A stretch of DNA of 64,000 nt from Bradyrhizobium jicamae. Its GTDB lineage: Bacteria > Pseudomonadota > Alphaproteobacteria > Rhizobiales > Xanthobacteraceae. The notes under the pieces were generated by a model. That model did no database searches and was not told where the DNA came from. It saw only the letters and a program-made list of their open reading frames with translations. Position 1 is the first letter of the stretch. Each line of letters starts with the position of its first letter. Both the position numbers and the translations under genes were made by a program. Below are positions 8,609 through 16,838 of this stretch, piece after piece. The DNA lies in assembly GCF_018130215.1 (NCBI RefSeq), contig NZ_JAFCKQ010000032.1:1-64000 (forward strand), read 5' to 3'.

Positions 8609-9757
8609 ATGTCGACCACCACCTATGTCTCTGATGATGCTCCGAAAATCAGCCTGCGCCCGTCGCGGCGCGCGATCAAGGGGGCAGCCCTCGCGCTGGT
8701 CGCCGCGCTCGGCGTCGCCGCGGCGGGAGACTTCGGCTACGGCTACCTCACCACCGGCCGCTACCTCGAGTCGACCGACGATGCCTATGTAAAAGCTGAC
8801 TCCACCATCATCGCGCCGCGCGTGTCCGGGTACATCGCGAAAGTGCTGGTGAACGACAACCAGCCGGTGAAGGCCGGGCAATTGCTGGCGCAGATCGACG
8901 ACCGCGACTACCGCGCCGCGCTCGGCCAGGCGAGGGCCGACGTCGATGCGGCCGATGCGTCGGTGCGCAACCTCGATGCGCAGCTCGCCTTGCAACAGCC
9001 GATCATCGCGCAGGGCAAGGCCGATGTCGACGCGGCCGAGGCCAACCTGAAATTCGCGCAGGAAGAGCAGGCCCGCTACGACGGGCTGATGAAGACCGGC
9101 TCCGGGACCGTGCAGCGCGCGCAGCAGACCGACGCCGCGCTACGCTCAAGCGACGCGCAGCTGCAGCATTCGCAATCCGGCCTGCTCGCCGCCCAGCGCA
9201 AGGTCGACGTGCTGACCACGCAGCGCGCGCAGGCCGTGGCGCAGGCTGATCACGCCCGCGCGGTCGAACAGCAGGCCGAGCTGAATCTGTCATACACGCA
9301 GATCACCGCGCCGGTGGACGGCACCGTCGGCGCCCGCACGCTGCGCGTCGGCCAGTACGTGCAGGCCGGCACCCAGCTGATGGCGGTGGTGCCGCTCGGT
9401 GCGGTCTATGTGGTCGCCAACTTCAAGGAGACCCAGCTCACCCATGTGCGCAACGGCCAGCCTGTCGAGCTCACAGTCGACGGCTTCCGCGATACCACGC
9501 TGAAAGGCCATGTCGACAGCCTGTCGCCGGCCAGCGGCCTCGAATTCGCGCTGCTGCCGCCCGACAACGCCACCGGCAACTTCACAAAAATCGTGCAGCG
9601 CGTTCCGGTGAAGATCGTGCTCGACGACGGCAGGCTGACCGGACTGCTCCGTCCCGGCATGTCGGCGATCCCGACCGTCGACACCAAGGCGACGGTCATC
9701 GCCGAGCGCGCGGCGAAGCGGCATCTGGCCTCGGCGGCGGGCGCCAACGGCGGGTAA
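8609..9757 (+). CDS. HlyD/EmrA family efflux membrane-fusion protein
   Basis: A 382-residue periplasmic adaptor of a tripartite multidrug efflux pump. It has one N-terminal membrane helix (about residues 23-48), the family hallmark TDDAYVKAD followed by APRVSGYIAKVLVNDNQ (first lipoyl half), a long coiled-coil hairpin (about 100-220, rich in Ala/Gln), the second lipoyl half with SYTQITAPVDGTVGAR, and a beta-barrel end. GGAGGA precedes ATG 8609. It is separated from the permease gene by about 400 bp, which holds repeats and a second operator-like box instead of being translationally coupled. Confidence 0.93.
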   Translation: MSTTTYVSDDAPKISLRPSRRAIKGAALALVAALGVAAAGDFGYGYLTTGRYLESTDDAYVKADSTIIAPRVSGYIAKVLVNDNQPVKAGQLLAQIDDRDYRAALGQARADVDAADASVRNLDAQLALQQPIIAQGKADVDAAEANLKFAQEEQARYDGLMKTGSGTVQRAQQTDAALRSSDAQLQHSQSGLLAAQRKVDVLTTQRAQAVAQADHARAVEQQAELNLSYTQITAPVDGTVGARTLRVGQYVQAGTQLMAVVPLGAVYVVANFKETQLTHVRNGQPVELTVDGFRDTTLKGHVDSLSPASGLEFALLPPDNATGNFTKIVQRVPVKIVLDDGRLTGLLRPGMSAIPTVDTKATVIAERAAKRHLASAAGANGG

Positions 9758-9828
9758 GGCGACGCAAGCTTTCGAATAACCGCGATCAACCTCTCTCCTT
9801 CCGCGCCGCAGATTCCGGTCGAAGGGTT

Positions 9829-10000
9829 CCCTCCCCCCCTTTGCGGGGGAGGGTTAGGGAGAGGGGTGCCGCTCGCTCTGACGTTCGACGGAGCGCGAGA
9901 AGCAATCCGTACGGCGCCAGCAAGATTGAGGCGGCTCGCACATCTTCACGCCAGCGCCCGGGGCCTACCCCTCTCCCCCCCTTCCCCGCAAGGGGGAGGG
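9829..10000. repeat. Pair of GC-rich palindromic intergenic repeats
   Basis: Two hairpins made of C-runs facing G-runs stand about 120 bp apart, each with an A/T-containing loop. The CTCTCCCC...GGGGGAGGG style recurs at 15705-15840 and 27431-27562. Confidence 0.6.
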
Positions 10001-10078
10001 AGTGTGACGGGTCTGTTCACCTCACGATCGATCTCGCCAGCGAGCCACTGATCGCAGCGTCATTATCAAGCAGGGAGA

Positions 10079-10108
10079 GACAATGCTTCCATTCTTTCCC
10101 TGATTATC
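10079..10108. promoter_or_regulatory. LysR-type operator candidate, copy B
   Basis: This box aligns without gaps to 8499-8528 (22 of 30 identical) and ends 52 bp before the permease start. An ATTATCAAGC at 10062-10071 is the exact reverse complement of the half-site next to copy A. Confidence 0.65.
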
Positions 10109-10160
10109 GAAACCAACCGCCTAATGCATGGTGCCTGCATCAATGCAAGGGACGACCCCG

Positions 10161-11780
10161 ATGACCGCGCTCCGGCCCACACTCAACGCCGCTGCCTCTG
10201 CTGACCTCTCCAAGCCCGCTGCACCCGCGGCGCCGACCGTCTCGGCGCGGACCTGGATCGCGGTGATCGGCGCCAACCTCGGCGCGTTCATGGCGGTGCT
10301 GAACATCCAGATCGTCAATGCCTCGCTCGCCGACGTGCAGGGCGCAATCGGCGCCGGCATCGACGACGGCGGCTGGATCTCGACCTCCTATCTGATCGCA
10401 GAGATCATCGTGATCCCGCTGAGCGGCTGGCTCGCCCAGGTGTTCTCGGTGCGCAAATATCTACTCGTCAATGCGTTCCTGTTCCTGGTGTTCTCGGCGG
10501 CCTGCGCGCTGGCGCAGGACCTGCCGCAGATGATCGTGCTGCGCGCGGTTCAGGGCTTTTCCGGCGGCGTGCTGATTCCGCTGGCCTTCACGCTGATCAT
10601 CACGCTGCTGCCGCGGGCCAAGCAGCCGATCGGGCTCGCGCTGTTCGCGATCTCGGCGACGTTTGCGCCTGCGATCGGCCCGACCATCGGTGGCTACCTG
10701 ACCGAGAACTGGGGCTGGCAATACATCTTCTATGTCAATCTGGTGCCCGGCGCGATCATGATCGGCATGCTGTATTTCTCGCTCGACTCCAGCCCGATGA
10801 AGCTGTCGCTGCTGCGCCAAGGCGACTGGCTCGGCATCATCACGATGTCGATCGGGCTCGCCGCGCTGCAGACCGTGCTGGAAGAGGGCAACAAGGACGA
10901 CTGGTTCGGTTCGGACTTCATCGTTCGCCTCTCTGTCATCGCCGCTGTCGCGCTGACGGCCTTCCTGGTCATCGAGTTCACGGTCGAGAAGCCTCTGCTC
11001 AATCTGCGCCTGCTCGTCCGACGCAATTTCGGCTTCGGCATGCTGGCGAACTTCCTGCTCGGCGTCGCGCTGTACGGCTCGGTGTTCATCCTGCCCCAGT
11101 ACCTGTCGCGCGTTCAGGGCTACAACTCCGAGCAGATCGGCATGGTGTTGGCCTGGACCGGCCTGCCGCAACTCGTCCTGATCCCGCTGGTGCCCCGGCT
11201 GATGCAGCGCCTCGACCCGCGCATCATGATCGGCGTCGGCTTTGCGCTGTTTGCCGGCTCCAACTTCATGAACATCTTCATGACCAACGATTACGGCACC
11301 GACCAGCTGTTCTGGCCCAACGTGGTGCGCGCCGTCGGCCAGGCGCTGGTGATGGCGCCGCTGTCGGCGGTCGCGACCGCGGGGATCGAGGCAGAGAATG
11401 CCGGCTCAGCATCCGGCCTGTTCAACATGATGCGGAACCTCGGCGGCGCCGTCGGCATTGCCATCCTGCAGACGGTGCTGACCAAGCGCGAGCAGTACCA
11501 CTCCAACGTGCTCAGCTCCTCCGTCTCGATGCTGGAGCAGGCCACCCGCACGCGGATCGATCAGTTGACCCAGTATTTCATGAGCCACGGCGTGGCCAAC
11601 CAGGCCGATGCGACCAGCCGCGCTTTGGTCGCCATCGGCAAGATCGTGCAGAAACAGGCTTTCATCCTCGCCTTCAGCGACACCTTCTACCTGCTCGGTG
11701 TCGCCCTGATTGTCGCGCTTGCCGCGGGACTGTTCCTGAAGAAGCCCGGCCATCTTGCCGGTGGCGGCGGCGCGCATTGA
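10161..11780 (+). CDS. DHA2 family MFS drug efflux permease (EmrB-like)
   Basis: A 539-residue, 14-helix major facilitator permease that pumps drugs or toxic metabolites with proton exchange, working with the HlyD-type adaptor. Visible signatures are the first-helix NLGAFMAVLNIQIVNASLAD segment, GWISTSYLIAEIIVIPLSGW, and motif C-like GPTIGGYLTENWGWQYIFYVN. ATG 10161 is chosen because AAGGGA lies 8 bases upstream; in-frame ATGs at 10128 and 10143 have no visible ribosome binding site. A peptide-like C-terminal extension (KKPGHLAGGGGAH) follows the last helix. Confidence 0.93.
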   Translation: MTALRPTLNAAASADLSKPAAPAAPTVSARTWIAVIGANLGAFMAVLNIQIVNASLADVQGAIGAGIDDGGWISTSYLIAEIIVIPLSGWLAQVFSVRKYLLVNAFLFLVFSAACALAQDLPQMIVLRAVQGFSGGVLIPLAFTLIITLLPRAKQPIGLALFAISATFAPAIGPTIGGYLTENWGWQYIFYVNLVPGAIMIGMLYFSLDSSPMKLSLLRQGDWLGIITMSIGLAALQTVLEEGNKDDWFGSDFIVRLSVIAAVALTAFLVIEFTVEKPLLNLRLLVRRNFGFGMLANFLLGVALYGSVFILPQYLSRVQGYNSEQIGMVLAWTGLPQLVLIPLVPRLMQRLDPRIMIGVGFALFAGSNFMNIFMTNDYGTDQLFWPNVVRAVGQALVMAPLSAVATAGIEAENAGSASGLFNMMRNLGGAVGIAILQTVLTKREQYHSNVLSSSVSMLEQATRTRIDQLTQYFMSHGVANQADATSRALVAIGKIVQKQAFILAFSDTFYLLGVALIVALAAGLFLKKPGHLAGGGGAH

Positions 11781-11811
11781 ACTTCATCACCGCAAGCAAA
11801 GGAGAACCACC

Positions 11812-12270
11812 ATGAAACCCCGCATGAACTTCTTCCAGGCCGCCCCCGAGACCATCAAGGCACTGGTCGCCGTGGAGAACCAGATCACCGCCAGCGGTCT
11901 CGAGCAATCGCTGATCGAACTGGTCAAGACCCGGGCGTCGCAGATCAACGGCTGTGCCTATTGCATCCACATGCACACCGAGGATGCCCGCAAGCACGGC
12001 GAGACCGAGCAGCGGCTCTATCTGCTCAACGCCTGGCGCGAGTCGCCGCTCTACTCCGACCGCGAGCGCGCCGCTCTGGCCTGGACAGAAGCGCTGACGC
12101 ATATTGCGGAAACCCACGCGCCCGACGCCGATTACGAGGCTGTGCGCGCGCATTTCTCGGATGCCGAACTGGTCAACCTCACCACATTGATCGGGGCCAT
12201 CAACGCCTGGAACCGGATCGCAATCGGTTTCCGCGCGGTGCATCCGGTGAAGGCGAAGGCGGCGGCGTAG
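11812..12270 (+). CDS. AhpD-like carboxymuconolactone decarboxylase family protein
   Basis: A 152-residue all-helical CMD/AhpD-core protein. The redox motif is complete: C48-A-Y-C51 with H55 (NGCAYCIHMH), as in AhpD, so a peroxidase or disulfide-relay role is more likely than ring decarboxylation. ATG 11812 has AAAGGAGAA seven to eight bases upstream. It follows the efflux permease by 31 bases and may share its transcript, linking oxidative defence with drug efflux (inference). Confidence 0.88.
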   Translation: MKPRMNFFQAAPETIKALVAVENQITASGLEQSLIELVKTRASQINGCAYCIHMHTEDARKHGETEQRLYLLNAWRESPLYSDRERAALAWTEALTHIAETHAPDADYEAVRAHFSDAELVNLTTLIGAINAWNRIAIGFRAVHPVKAKAAA

Positions 12271-12293
12271 ACGTCACCTCATACTCAGCTGTC

Positions 12294-12316
12294 ATGCCCC
12301 GCTTCATGCGGGGCAT
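12294..12316. terminator. Hairpin repeat ATGCCCCGC / GCGGGGCAT
   Basis: A perfect 9-bp stem with a TTCAT loop lies 23 bp after the AhpD-like stop codon and before the convergent aminotransferase. There is no U-tract, so it is either a dispersed repeat or a bidirectional terminator. Confidence 0.45.
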
Positions 12317-12366
12317 CCAGTACGCAGCGGCCTCCCGGCTGACATTCAACAGGCGACGCGACCGCG

Positions 12367-13227
12367 CTAAACCGCCGTCGCCTTGGCGAAGTCGACATAG
12401 ATCTCGCGCAGGCGGTCGGTCATCGGACCGACCTTGCCGTTGCCGATCGCCTTGCCGTCGACAGCGACCACGCCCTGCACGAACACCGAGGCGCTGGTGA
12501 TGAAGGCTTCCTTGGCGGCGAGTGCTTCCTCGACCGTGAAGGCGCGTTCCTCGATGCGCAGCTGGCGTTCCTCGGCGAGCTTGACCACCGCCTTGCGGGT
12601 GCAGCCAGGCAGGATCTCGTTGCCGTTCTGCCGCGTCACGATGACGTCGTCCCGGGTGACGATGAAGGCGGACGACGAGCCGCCCTCGGTGACCTTGCCG
12701 TCCTCGATCATCCAGGCCTCGCCGGCGCCGGCCTCGGCCGCGGCCTGCTTGGCCAGCACCTGCGCCAGCAGCGCCACGCTCTTGATGTCGCGGCGGGTCC
12801 AGCGGATGTCGGGCACGGTGATGACGTTGATGCCGGTCCTGGCCGACGGTGCGTTGATGATGTCCTTCTCCGAGGTGAACATCACCAGCGTCGACTTGAC
12901 GTCCGCCTTCGGGAACGCGAAGTCTCGCCCCTTGTCGGCACCGCGGGTGACCTCGAGATAGACCATGCCGTTGACGAGGTCGTTGCGCCTGACCAGTTCC
13001 TTCTGGATCTCCTCGATCCGCGCCACGCTCTCGGGCAGCTTGAGCTTGATCTCGCCGACCGAACGCTCCAGCCGCGCCAGATGCGAGGCACTGTCGATCA
13101 GCTTGCCGTCGAGGACTGCTGCGACCTCATAGATGCCGTCGGCGAACAGGAATCCGCGGTCGAAGACCGAGACCTTGGCCTCGGAGTGCGGCACGAACGA
13201 GCCGTTGACGTAAGCGATCTTTTCCAA
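12367..13227 (-). CDS. D-amino-acid aminotransferase (class IV PLP)
   Basis: A 286-residue fold-type IV aminotransferase. The first part has FDRGFLFADGIYE, typical of D-amino-acid transaminase. The PLP lysine is K149 in RRDIKS, and E181 in VTEGGSSSAF contacts the pyridine nitrogen. It would exchange amino groups between D-Ala/D-Glu and 2-oxoacids in the cytoplasm. The start is a TTG at 13227 with AGGAGA six bases upstream, while ATG alternatives are absent nearby. It lies downstream of the glutamate-type ABC genes on the same strand, but 190 bp and a repeat separate them. Confidence 0.9.
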   Translation of the reverse strand: MEKIAYVNGSFVPHSEAKVSVFDRGFLFADGIYEVAAVLDGKLIDSASHLARLERSVGEIKLKLPESVARIEEIQKELVRRNDLVNGMVYLEVTRGADKGRDFAFPKADVKSTLVMFTSEKDIINAPSARTGINVITVPDIRWTRRDIKSVALLAQVLAKQAAAEAGAGEAWMIEDGKVTEGGSSSAFIVTRDDVIVTRQNGNEILPGCTRKAVVKLAEERQLRIEERAFTVEEALAAKEAFITSASVFVQGVVAVDGKAIGNGKVGPMTDRLREIYVDFAKATAV

Positions 13228-13309
13228 GCGGATTCTCCTGCGGACGAAGGGCGGGTTTCAGGCCTTCGTATACGCAAATTGCGGGCCGGGATAAACCCTC
13301 CAGCCGCGC

Positions 13310-13391
13310 CGTCACTCCGGGGCGCCTCGGAGAGGCGAACCCGGAATCTCGAGATTCCGGTTTCGATGCTGCGCATCGCCCGGGAATGACG
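13310..13391. repeat. Inverted-end intergenic repeat (GTCACTCCGGGG ... CCCGGGAATGACG)
   Basis: An 82-bp element with complementary ends and internal stems (GGCGCCTCGGAGAGGCG, GGAATCTCGAGATTCC). The related larger copy at 28491-28619 has the same TCATTCCGGG / CCGGGAATGACGA ends. Confidence 0.65.
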
Positions 13392-13417
13392 ATGTGGAAG
13401 GCCCGTGCCCCCCAGCC

Positions 13418-14149
13418 TCAGTGCTGCAAGATCTTCGACAAGAACTTCTGCGCGCGATCACTGCGGGGCTGGCCGAAGAAGTCGGTCTTTTTGGCATCCT
13501 CGACGATCTCGCCACGGTCCATGAAGATCACGCGGTCGGCGACCTTGTTGGCAAAGCCCATCTCGTGGGTCACGACCATCATGGTCATGCCCTCGCGGGC
13601 GAGGTCGACCATCACGTCGAGCACCTCGCTGATCATCTCGGGATCGAGCGCCGAGGTCGGCTCGTCGAACAGCATCGCGATCGGGTCCATGGCGAGCGCG
13701 CGGGCGATCGCGACGCGCTGCTGCTGGCCGCCCGAGAGTTCGGCCGGGAATTTCTTGGCATGATCCTTCAGGCCGACGCGATCGAGCAGCTTCATGCCCT
13801 TGGCCACGGCGTCGTCATGCCTGCGGCCGAGCACCTTCTCCTGCGCCAGGCAGAGATTCTCGACGATCCGCAGATGCGGAAACAGCTCGAAATGCTGGAA
13901 CACCATGCCGACCCGCGAGCGCAGCTTCGGCAGGTCCGTCCTGGGGTCGTTGACCTTGACGCCGTCGAGGGTGATGTCGCCGCCCTGGATCGGCTCCAGC
14001 GCGTTGACGCATTTGATCAGGGTCGACTTGCCCGAACCGGAGGGCCCGCAGACCACGACCACCTCGCCCTTGGCGACGCTGGTGGTGCAGTCCTTCAGCG
14101 CCTGGAAGCTCGGCCCGTACCATTTGTTGACGTGATTGATCTCGATCAT
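13418..14149 (-). CDS. Amino-acid ABC transporter ATP-binding protein (GltL/AatP type)
   Basis: A 243-residue ABC ATPase of the polar amino acid uptake family. Walker A is GPSGSGKST (35-43), the Q-loop is in VFQHFELFPHL, the signature is LSGGQQQR, Walker B is AMLFDEPTSALD, and the switch histidine is in VVTHEMGFA. ATG 14149 starts MIEINHVNKWYG as usual in the family. It is the last gene of the set gltI-gltJ-gltK-gltL and lies 25 bases after the second permease. Confidence 0.95.
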   Translation of the reverse strand: MIEINHVNKWYGPSFQALKDCTTSVAKGEVVVVCGPSGSGKSTLIKCVNALEPIQGGDITLDGVKVNDPRTDLPKLRSRVGMVFQHFELFPHLRIVENLCLAQEKVLGRRHDDAVAKGMKLLDRVGLKDHAKKFPAELSGGQQQRVAIARALAMDPIAMLFDEPTSALDPEMISEVLDVMVDLAREGMTMMVVTHEMGFANKVADRVIFMDRGEIVEDAKKTDFFGQPRSDRAQKFLSKILQH

Positions 14150-14174
14150 GATGGCTCTGTTTGTTGGAGCATCG

Positions 14175-14873
14175 CTATCGAACGATGGCGATGCGCGCCT
14201 GCAGGCGGCGGACGAGGAAGGACGCGGCAGAGCAGATGACGAAGTAGACCACCGCTGCGAACAGGTACATCTCGACCAGGCGGCCGTCGCGCTGCGCGAC
14301 CTTGCTGGCGGCACCGAGGAAATCGGTGATCGACAGCACGTAGACCAGCGAGGTGTCCTGGAACAGCACGATGGTCTGGGTCAGCAGCACCGGCAGCATG
14401 TTACGGAACGCCTGCGGCAGCACGACGTAGCGCATGGTCTGGCTGTAGGTCAGGCCGAGCGCGTTGGCCGCGGCCGGCTGGCCGCGCGAGATCGACTGGA
14501 TGCCGGCGCGCATGATCTCGGAGAAATACGCCGCCTCGAACATGATGAAGGTGATCAGCGAGGAGGCGAACGCGCCGACCGTGATCGGCCGCGACGCACC
14601 GGTCAGCCACTGTCCGATATAGGGCACCAGGAAGTAGAACCAGAAGATCACCAGCACCAGCGGCAGCGAACGCATGAAGTCGACATAGATGCCGGCGACG
14701 CGCCCGAGCAGCCTGTAGCCGGACAGCCGCATCAGCGCGATCAGCGTGCCGAATACGAGCCCGCCGAAGGCCGCGAGTGCGGTCAGGGTCAACGTGAAGC
14801 GCATGCCCTCGAAGAACAGATAGGGAAGCGCGCGACGGATGACGTCGAAATCGAAATTGCCGATCATGGTCAT
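14175..14873 (-). CDS. Amino-acid ABC transporter permease (GltK/AatM type)
   Basis: A 232-residue inner-membrane permease with about five helices and the EAA-loop segment AAYFSEIMRAGIQSISRGQ...AANALGLT typical of polar amino acid permeases. Its ATG (14873) overlaps the upstream permease stop as ATGA, so translation is coupled. With its partner it forms the heterodimeric channel of a glutamate/aspartate-type importer. Confidence 0.93.
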   Translation of the reverse strand: MTMIGNFDFDVIRRALPYLFFEGMRFTLTLTALAAFGGLVFGTLIALMRLSGYRLLGRVAGIYVDFMRSLPLVLVIFWFYFLVPYIGQWLTGASRPITVGAFASSLITFIMFEAAYFSEIMRAGIQSISRGQPAAANALGLTYSQTMRYVVLPQAFRNMLPVLLTQTIVLFQDTSLVYVLSITDFLGAASKVAQRDGRLVEMYLFAAVVYFVICSAASFLVRRLQARIAIVR

Positions 14874-15601
14874 TTCCCCGCGATGTAGCCGGGAATCGCG
14901 ACATAGCGCTCGAGGAAGCGCATCGCGGTCGCCACGATGAAATTGACAATGAGGTAGAGCACGGTCGCCGCCGTGAAGGCCTCGAACACCTGGAACGAGA
15001 ACTCCTGCATCGAGCGCGCCTCGCCGGTCAGTTCGACCAGGCCGATGGTGATGGCGACCGCCGTGTTCTTGATGGTGTTGAGGAACTCCGAGGTCAGCGG
15101 CGGCAGGATGATGCGGAACGCCATCGGCAGCAGCACGTAGCGATAGGTCTGCATGGTGGTCAGGCCGAGCGCGGTTGCTGCCTGCTTCTGTCCGCGCGGC
15201 AACGAGGAGATGCCGGCCTGCAACTGCACGGCGACCCGCGCCGACATGAAGAAACCGATGCCGATCGCGGCCGTCCAGAACGGGGCGTTGGGCAACTGCT
15301 TCAGCCACAGGCCGGCGGATTTCGGCAGCAATTCCGGCAGCACGAAGAACCACAGGAACAGCTGCACCAGGAGCGGCATGTTGCGGAAGAATTCGACATA
15401 GCCAAAGCCGATCCACGAGGCCGTCCTCGACGGCAGCGTGCGCATGACGCCGATCACGCAGCCGGAGATCAAGGCGATGATCCATGCGAGCAGCGACGTC
15501 TTGAGGGTGACCACCAGTCCCGACAGCAACAGGTCGAGATAGGTGCCGGTCCCCATCGGGTTCGGCTCAAGAAAGATGTGCCAGTTCCAATTGTAGTTCA
15601 C
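14870..15601 (-). CDS. Amino-acid ABC transporter permease (GltJ/AatQ type)
   Basis: A 243-residue permease with about five helices. It has the N-terminal NYNWNWHIF typical of GltJ, and the EAA loop ARVAVQLQAGISSLPRGQ...AATALGLT. The likely start is GTG 15601, where the family-like NYNWNW begins; a TTG at 15616 would add five residues. A strong hairpin lies upstream between this gene and gltI, which may separate high binding-protein expression from low permease expression. Confidence 0.92.
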   Translation of the reverse strand: MNYNWNWHIFLEPNPMGTGTYLDLLLSGLVVTLKTSLLAWIIALISGCVIGVMRTLPSRTASWIGFGYVEFFRNMPLLVQLFLWFFVLPELLPKSAGLWLKQLPNAPFWTAAIGIGFFMSARVAVQLQAGISSLPRGQKQAATALGLTTMQTYRYVLLPMAFRIILPPLTSEFLNTIKNTAVAITIGLVELTGEARSMQEFSFQVFEAFTAATVLYLIVNFIVATAMRFLERYVAIPGYIAGK

Positions 15602-15650
15602 AGGTCCCCCGCGCAACCACGCCGATCACGCATGACGGCAAGATGTATGC

Positions 15651-15691
15651 AAATGTCCGGCCATTCTCCTCCAAAAAATGGCCGGCCATTT
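15651..15691. terminator. Stem-loop between gltI and gltJ
   Basis: The arms 15651-15665 (AAATGTCCGGCCATT) and 15677-15691 (AATGGCCGGCCATTT) pair with one mismatch around an 11-base loop. The right part is itself a 16-bp palindrome (15676-15691). Hairpins at this place in binding-protein operons often stabilise upstream mRNA or attenuate downstream genes. Confidence 0.55.
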
Positions 15692-15704
15692 CTCGACTCT
15701 TCTG

Positions 15705-15840
15705 CCTCGCCCCGCTTGCGTGGAGAGGCCGGATCGCATCGCGATCCGGGTGAGGGGGCTCTCCGCGAGTCCAACTCGCGCTGCCTTTGCGGAGTGAGCC
15801 CCTCACCCTGACCCTCTCCCCGCGAAGAGCGGGGAGAGGG
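15705..15840. repeat. About 135-bp GC-rich intergenic repeat, copy 1
   Basis: Begins CCTCGCCCCGCTTGCG and ends GAGCGGGGAGAGGG. It includes GGATCGCATCGCGATCC and facing GAGGGGGCTC / GAGCCCCTC segments. A copy in inverted orientation lies at 27431-27562. Confidence 0.7.
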
Positions 15841-15895
15841 AACGGAAGCAGCTTCCGCGCTTCGATGCTTTTACGTGCCCGGCGAAGAAGAAAGC

Positions 15896-16807
15896 CTACT
15901 TATACGAATCCGGATCGGGCGAATCCGACGGCTTGGCGAATTCGTTCTTCAGTTCCGGCCCGATCGGCACGTTGAGGTTCAGGCCCTTCGGCGGGATCTT
16001 CTGGGTGAACCACTTGTCGTAGATCTTCTGGCCCTCGCCGCTGGTGTACAGCGCGGCGGTGGCGGCGTCGACGACCTTCTTGAAGGGCGCGTCGTCCTTG
16101 CGCAGCATGATGCCGTAGGGCTCGGGCTTGGAGAACGCATCCTTGGAGATCACGTAGTCGTCGGGCGCCTTCGAGCCGGCCACAAGGCTCGCCAGCAGGA
16201 TGTCGTCCATCACGAAGGCGACCGCGCGGTCGGTCTCGACCATCAGGAAGGCTTCGGCATGATCCTTGGCCGGAATGATGTTGGCGCCGAGGCTGCGCGC
16301 GACGTTGGCTTCGGTGAGCTGCTTGATGTTGGTGGTGCCGGCGGTCGAGACCACGGTCTTGCCCTTCAGGTCGTCGATCGACTTGAGCCCGGCCGATTTC
16401 TTGAAGACGTAGCGGCTCGCGGTCAGGAAGTGGGTATTGGTGAAGGAGACCTGCTTCTGGCGCTCGGCATTGTTGGTGGTCGAGCCGCATTCGAGGTCGA
16501 CGGTGCCGTTGGCCATCAGCGGAATACGCGTCGCCGAGGTCACCGGGTTGAGCTTGACCTCGAGCTTGTCGAGCTTGAGCTCCTTCTTGATCGCATCGAC
16601 GATCTTGTAGCAGATGTCCATGGCGTAGCCGACGGGCTTCTGGTTGTCGTCGAGATAGGAGAACGGAATCGAGGAATCGCGATAGCCGAGAGTGATCGCG
16701 CCGGTGTCCTTGATGTTCTTCAGCGTGCCGGTCAGCTCCTCGGCCTGCGCCTGGCCCGCGCACAGCGCGCCGGCGAGCGCGAAGCCGATCAGATAGTTCC
16801 GTGTCAT
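15896..16807 (-). CDS. Amino-acid ABC transporter substrate-binding protein (GltI/AatJ type)
   Basis: A 303-residue periplasmic binding protein (family 3). The signal peptide is residues 1-22, ending AGQAQA-EE. The mature part starts LTGTLKNIKDTGAITLGYRD, typical of glutamate/aspartate binders, and includes ECGSTTNNAERQKQVSFTN, a family signature. AAGGAG lies 8 bases before ATG 16807. It is the first gene of the ABC set and 31 bases downstream of a hydrolase gene on the same strand. Preference for Glu/Asp is inferred from similarity. Confidence 0.93.
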   Translation of the reverse strand: MTRNYLIGFALAGALCAGQAQAEELTGTLKNIKDTGAITLGYRDSSIPFSYLDDNQKPVGYAMDICYKIVDAIKKELKLDKLEVKLNPVTSATRIPLMANGTVDLECGSTTNNAERQKQVSFTNTHFLTASRYVFKKSAGLKSIDDLKGKTVVSTAGTTNIKQLTEANVARSLGANIIPAKDHAEAFLMVETDRAVAFVMDDILLASLVAGSKAPDDYVISKDAFSKPEPYGIMLRKDDAPFKKVVDAATAALYTSGEGQKIYDKWFTQKIPPKGLNLNVPIGPELKNEFAKPSDSPDPDSYK

Positions 16808-16838
16808 ACGTCTACTCCTTGCGTGGAAACTGCATATT

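Larger units (their letters stand above)
9758..10160. other. Intergenic region with GC-rich hairpin repeats and LysR box B
   Basis: This 403-bp gap contains two C/G-rich hairpins, at 9829-9853 (CCCTCCCCC/CGGGGGAGGG) and about 9975-10000, both typical of the dispersed palindromic repeats of this genome type. A regulatory segment at 10062-10108 follows. I see no coding potential. The hairpins may end hlyD transcription, leaving the permease its own promoter. Confidence 0.5.
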
